Assembly: GCA_005879095.1 (NCBI GenBank)
Contig: VBLM01000092.1
Span: 1-5,630, forward strand
Source of the DNA: Deltaproteobacteria bacterium
Lineage (GTDB): Bacteria; Myxococcota; Myxococcia; Myxococcales; 40CM-4-68-19
Length of the DNA: 5,630 bases
Reading direction: 5' to 3'
The position numbers and the translations under genes are program-made. The notes beneath the pieces were generated by a model. The model saw nothing but the letters and a program-made list of their open reading frames with translations. It was not told the origin of the DNA and made no database searches. Below, piece by piece: positions 3,831 through 5,630 of this stretch (the first letter of the stretch is position 1; each line of letters starts with the position of its first letter).

Positions 3831-5630
3831 AACGAGCTCGTGCTCCTGCTCGACTCCGGTGTCGGCTTCGAGCCCGAGCTCGTCCACGAATTCGTGAGCG
3901 TTCGCGAGGAGGAGCAGGAGAACGTTCCTGTCACTGAGATAACCGCTCTGCCACTTCGTACCGTTCCAACGCCTCTTTCGCGGCCGCCGTTGCCAACCTG
4001 CGCAGCGCGGCCCGTCGATTCGCTTCCGTCCCCAGCACGTCGACACCGGCCAGATCGCGAGCAGCTCCACGTCGAGCTCGGGCAATGCCGACGAGTCGGC
4101 ACCGAGCCGGCCGCGCCCCGCCAACTCGGTCCGCATCGCCGCCGCGAGGATTCCGCCGGCCTCGGCCTGCGCCGTGTCATTCCGCACCGCCGCCACCTTG
4201 ATCGCATGCCCCGGCTTGCGCACCGGCGCATATCCGCACGCGGCTGCAAAGCAAAAGCACACCGCGAAGGCGCGAAGCGCGCGAAGATTCGCGAAGAACA
4301 GCTTGCTGTACAACAACAAGAGATCCTTCGCGCCCCTTCGCGTCCTTTGTGCCTTCGCGGTGTGCTGTTGCTTCTCCGCAGCGTGCGGGTATGCGCCGGT
4401 GAGGTCGAAGCCCGGGCAGAGCGTGCGGGTCGCGGCGGTGAAGAACGGATCTCGGCCTCGCCGGCCGTCGCCGCCACCTGGACTTCGCCGCGCAGCTTGC
4501 CGTTGACCTGCACGGCGATCTGGTAGGCGTCGTCCACCACCAGCGACGGATCGGCTTCCGGCCAGTGCAGGGTCGACAGCTCCTCGCTGCGGCCCAGCTC
4601 GGGCCACAGTTCGTTGGCGATGTGCGGCGCGAACGGCGCCAGCAGCTGCACCAGCACCTCCAGGGACTCGCGCAGCGAGCTCGGGTCGCCCTGCCAGTCC
4701 GTCGCCGCGTTGGACAGCTCCATCAACGACGAGATCGCGGTGTTGAACTGCAGCCGCTCGAGCTGCTGGGTCACTCTCAGAATCGTCTTGTGCGTGCGCC
4801 GGCGCAGCTCGTCGCCGCCCTCCGCCCCCTTGGCCCCCTGGATCTTCGGCAGCGAGGCCTGCACCAGCCGCCAGACGCGGCCGAGGAAGCGGTGCTGGCC
4901 CTGCACCTGCTCGTCGGACCAGTCCATGTCCTTCTCGGCCGGCGCCGCGAAGAGGATGAACAGCCGGGCCGTGTCGGCGCCGAATTCGGCGATGATCTCG
5001 CGCGGCGAGACGACGTTGCCCTTCGACTTCGACATCTTCTCGCCGTCGCGGCCCTTGACGATGCCCTGCGTCACCAGCTTCTGCGCCGGCTCGCTCACCG
5101 CGCAGCCGCCGACGTAGACGTCGACCGGAAGCCAGCGATCGGCCTGCGCGCGGGAGAACGGCACCGCGTCGTTGTGCGGATCGAGATAGCGCGCGAAATA
5201 CCAGGTCGAGTCGACGAAGGTGTCCATCGTCTCGGCCTCGCGCCGCGCCGGCCCGCCACATTTCGGGCAGGTCGTATTCACCCACGAGGCCACCTTCGCC
5301 AGCGGCGGCTCGCCCTTCCCGGTCAGCACTTCCTTCACGTCGATGTCCGGCAGCACCACCGGCAGGTCGGCGTCGGGCACCGGAATGCCGGCGTGCTCCG
5401 GGTCGCAGCGCAGACAGTAGACGATGGGGATCGGCGTCCCCCAGTACCGCTGCCGCGAGACGCCCCAGTCGCGCAGATGGTAGTTCACCGCCGGCTGCCC
5501 GATGCCGCGCCGCTGCGCCTCGGCGGCGATCGTCAGCCTCGCCTGCTCGGAAGGCATGCCGGAAAACTCGCCCGATTCGAAGAGGAAGCCGTAGTCGGTG
5601 AAAGCGTGCTTCTCCTCGACCAGCTTGCGG
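3827..5630 (-). CDS. leuS: Leucyl-tRNA synthetase, 5' end outside the window, with internal deletion and replaced C-terminus
   Basis: LeuRS is a class I enzyme that charges tRNA-Leu in the cytoplasm and is normally essential. The visible part begins in the catalytic core: NYHLRDWGVSRQRYWGTPIP (about 5498-5437) and a T. thermophilus-type zinc ribbon (YCLRC and CPKC). Then come DTFVDSTWYFARY, KMSKSKGN (KMSKS loop at 5024-5038), and the GADTARLFILFAAPAEKDMDW signature. The anticodon-binding helices follow (RRTHKTILRVTQQLERLQFNTAI to PHIANELWPELG), then the C-terminal domain start VQVNGKLRGEV. Two lesions are visible. Near 5093-5104, VDVYVGG is followed by only CAVS before EPAQKLVTQG, so the usual EHAxxHLLYxRF segment of about 27 residues is gone. 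At 4445-4450 LeuRS similarity stops, about 40 residues short of the usual VPGKLVN end. The frame stays open to 3827 through about 206 unrelated residues. Only 4448-5630 is real leuS; it is probably non-functional as read. Confidence 0.85.
   Translation of the reverse strand, partial: RKLVEEKHAFTDYGFLFESGEFSGMPSEQARLTIAAEAQRRGIGQPAVNYHLRDWGVSRQRYWGTPIPIVYCLRCDPEHAGIPVPDADLPVVLPDIDVKEVLTGKGEPPLAKVASWVNTTCPKCGGPARREAETMDTFVDSTWYFARYLDPHNDAVPFSRAQADRWLPVDVYVGGCAVSEPAQKLVTQGIVKGRDGEKMSKSKGNVVSPREIIAEFGADTARLFILFAAPAEKDMDWSDEQVQGQHRFLGRVWRLVQASLPKIQGAKGAEGGDELRRRTHKTILRVTQQLERLQFNTAISSLMELSNAATDWQGDPSSLRESLEVLVQLLAPFAPHIANELWPELGRSEELSTLHWPEADPSLVVDDAYQIAVQVNGKLRGEVQVAATAGEAEIRSSPPRPARSARASTSPAHTRTLRRSNSTPRRHKGREGARRISCCCTASCSSRIFARFAPSRCAFALQPRADMRRCASRGMRSRWRRCGMTRRRPRPAESSRRRCGPSWRGAAGSVPTRRHCPSSTWSCSRSGRCRRAGDGSESTGRAAQVGNGGRERGVGTVRSGRAVISVTGTFSCSSSRTLTNSWTSSGSKPTPESSRSTSSF
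3831..3930. terminator. Dyad-rich gap between convergent rpsT and lptE
   Basis: One hundred bases between convergent genes are rich in symmetry. ACGAGCTCGT (3832-3841) and CACGAATTCGTG (3885-3896) are perfect palindromes, and CTCCTGCTC (3843-3851) is inverted as GAGCAGGAG (3912-3920). A bidirectional termination role is reasonable from position, but no stem is followed by a T-run, so a classic rho-independent terminator is not shown. Frames on both strands are open but match nothing I know. Confidence 0.3.
3931..4316 (-). pseudogene. lptE: LPS-assembly lipoprotein LptE, internal deletion with frame change
   Basis: LptE is the outer-membrane lipoprotein that plugs LptD and helps insert LPS; the order leuS-lptE is common. 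The N-terminal part is clear. A TTG at 4316 with AAGGA (4324-4328) 7 nt upstream gives a lipoprotein-like signal (AFAVCFCFAAAC, Cys at 4236-4238). Then come CGYAPVRKPG, VAAVRNDTAQAEAGG, and MRTELAGRGRL to LPELDVELLAI, ending near 4053. The C-terminal part lies in another frame (4050-3934, TGA at 3931-3933): AGVDVLGTEANRRAALRRLA and KEALERYEVAERL, typical of the LptE end. About 55 residues of the usual middle are missing at 4050-4053, and the two parts are out of frame. As read, it cannot make LptE. The assignment rests on motif recall of a poorly conserved family; the frame break is directly visible. The whole start region lies in the inverted repeat. Confidence 0.65.
4179..4446. repeat. Imperfect 268-bp inverted repeat, both arms encoding the start of LptE
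   Basis: The arms meet at 4311 with almost no spacer. Reading outward on each strand, both give a short signal peptide, an AAC lipobox-like end, CGYAPVR, then KPG and VAAV(R/K)N. CACCGGCGCATATCCGCACGC at 4221-4241 pairs with 4381-4401 with one mismatch. The inner 45 bp of the arms match at 34 of 45 positions and the next 36 at 30 of 36. The right arm has one extra codon (TCG, 4405-4407). Similarity stops near 4179 and 4446. Single-stranded, the region could fold into a very long hairpin. Confidence 0.85.
4257..4365. repeat. Palindromic CTTCGCG-type interspersed repeat (core of the inverted repeat)
   Basis: The ends are a perfect 15-bp inverted repeat, GCACACCGCGAAGGC (4257-4271) and its complement (4351-4365). 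Between them the left arm has four CGCGAAG units (4263, 4271, 4280, 4290; steps of 8, 9 and 10). The right arm has the mirror CTTCGCG units (4326, 4336, 4353) with one degenerate CTTTGTG (4345), in steps of 10, 9 and 8. Similar sequences of the type CTTCGCGTCCTTCGCG, often mistranslated as LRAFAV-like peptides, recur between genes in many high-G+C genomes as far as I recall. A non-autonomous mobile palindrome is therefore likely. No transposase is present. Confidence 0.65.
4303..4449 (+). pseudogene. Truncated second lptE start, head to head with the first
   Basis: From a TTG at 4303 the plus strand reads MLYNNKRSFAPLRVL, a hydrophobic CAFAVCCCFSAAC, then CGYAPVRSKPGQSVRVAAVKN. This mirrors the minus-strand LptE start (CGYAPVRKPGHAIKVAAVRN). 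The charged N-region, hydrophobic core and Cys (4384-4386) form a credible lipoprotein signal. After codon 4444-4446 similarity ends abruptly and the strand runs into leuS antisense, so only about 48 residues remain. No clear Shine-Dalgarno precedes the TTG. Differences from the other copy are mostly synonymous or conservative (H/Q, A/S, I/V, K/R, R/K), so the fragment comes from a copy that was once under protein-level selection. Confidence 0.55.

Noticed and set aside
4257..4365. CRISPR-like array suggested by regularly spaced CTTCGCG units
   Set aside because: Units are 7-8 bp, spaced 8-10 bp and mirrored around a centre; there are no spacers of CRISPR length and no cas genes.
3840..4526. 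A 228-codon plus-strand frame after rpsT
   Set aside because: It is antisense to lptE remnants and reads through the palindrome; the sequence is low-complexity and unlike any known family.
1..5630. tRNA or rRNA genes
   Set aside because: No cloverleaf-like segment with TTCGA loop and acceptor pairing, and no rRNA-like stretch, was recognised on either strand.

Overview
The window is about two-thirds G+C and densely coded. It comes from a Gram-negative bacterium: there is an LptE-type outer-membrane lipoprotein gene, a zinc-ribbon LeuRS, S20 and MazG. The pairing of a DUF4388/PATAN protein with a large TPR membrane protein, together with the base composition, suggests Myxococcota or a related former deltaproteobacterial lineage. 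That placement is an inference from gene content, not a measured phylogeny.

Left part (1-2318, minus strand): a two-gene operon. A 670-residue secreted/membrane TPR protein with a six-cysteine zinc-ribbon motif is followed 3 bases later by a DUF4388 protein that runs off the left edge. Middle (2319-3557): a divergent intergenic region holds a strong 39-nt stem-loop. It is followed by mazG on the plus strand, and then by a 307-bp gap that is unusually A+T-rich for this window, with several DnaA-box-like sites and a good sigma70-type promoter. Next comes rpsT (3558-3830, plus), which starts with TTG.

Right part (3831-5630, minus strand): this should be the common leuS-lptE pair, but it is badly rearranged. 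LeuS has lost about 25 residues of its catalytic domain and the end of its C-terminal domain. LptE has lost its middle and changes frame. Between them lies an imperfect 268-bp inverted repeat centred at 4311. Both arms encode the start of LptE (lipoprotein signal, CGYAPVR motif) on opposite strands, and its core is a palindromic CTTCGCG-type repeat. The two arms differ mostly by synonymous or conservative codon changes, so they look like two diverged lptE starts joined head to head.

The left and middle genes look intact and ordinary (NTP clean-up, ribosome assembly, an uncharacterised envelope/signalling pair). The 3931-5110 stretch is the unusual part. It is either a real, recent rearrangement around a palindromic repeat or an assembly chimera, and the sequence alone cannot decide.
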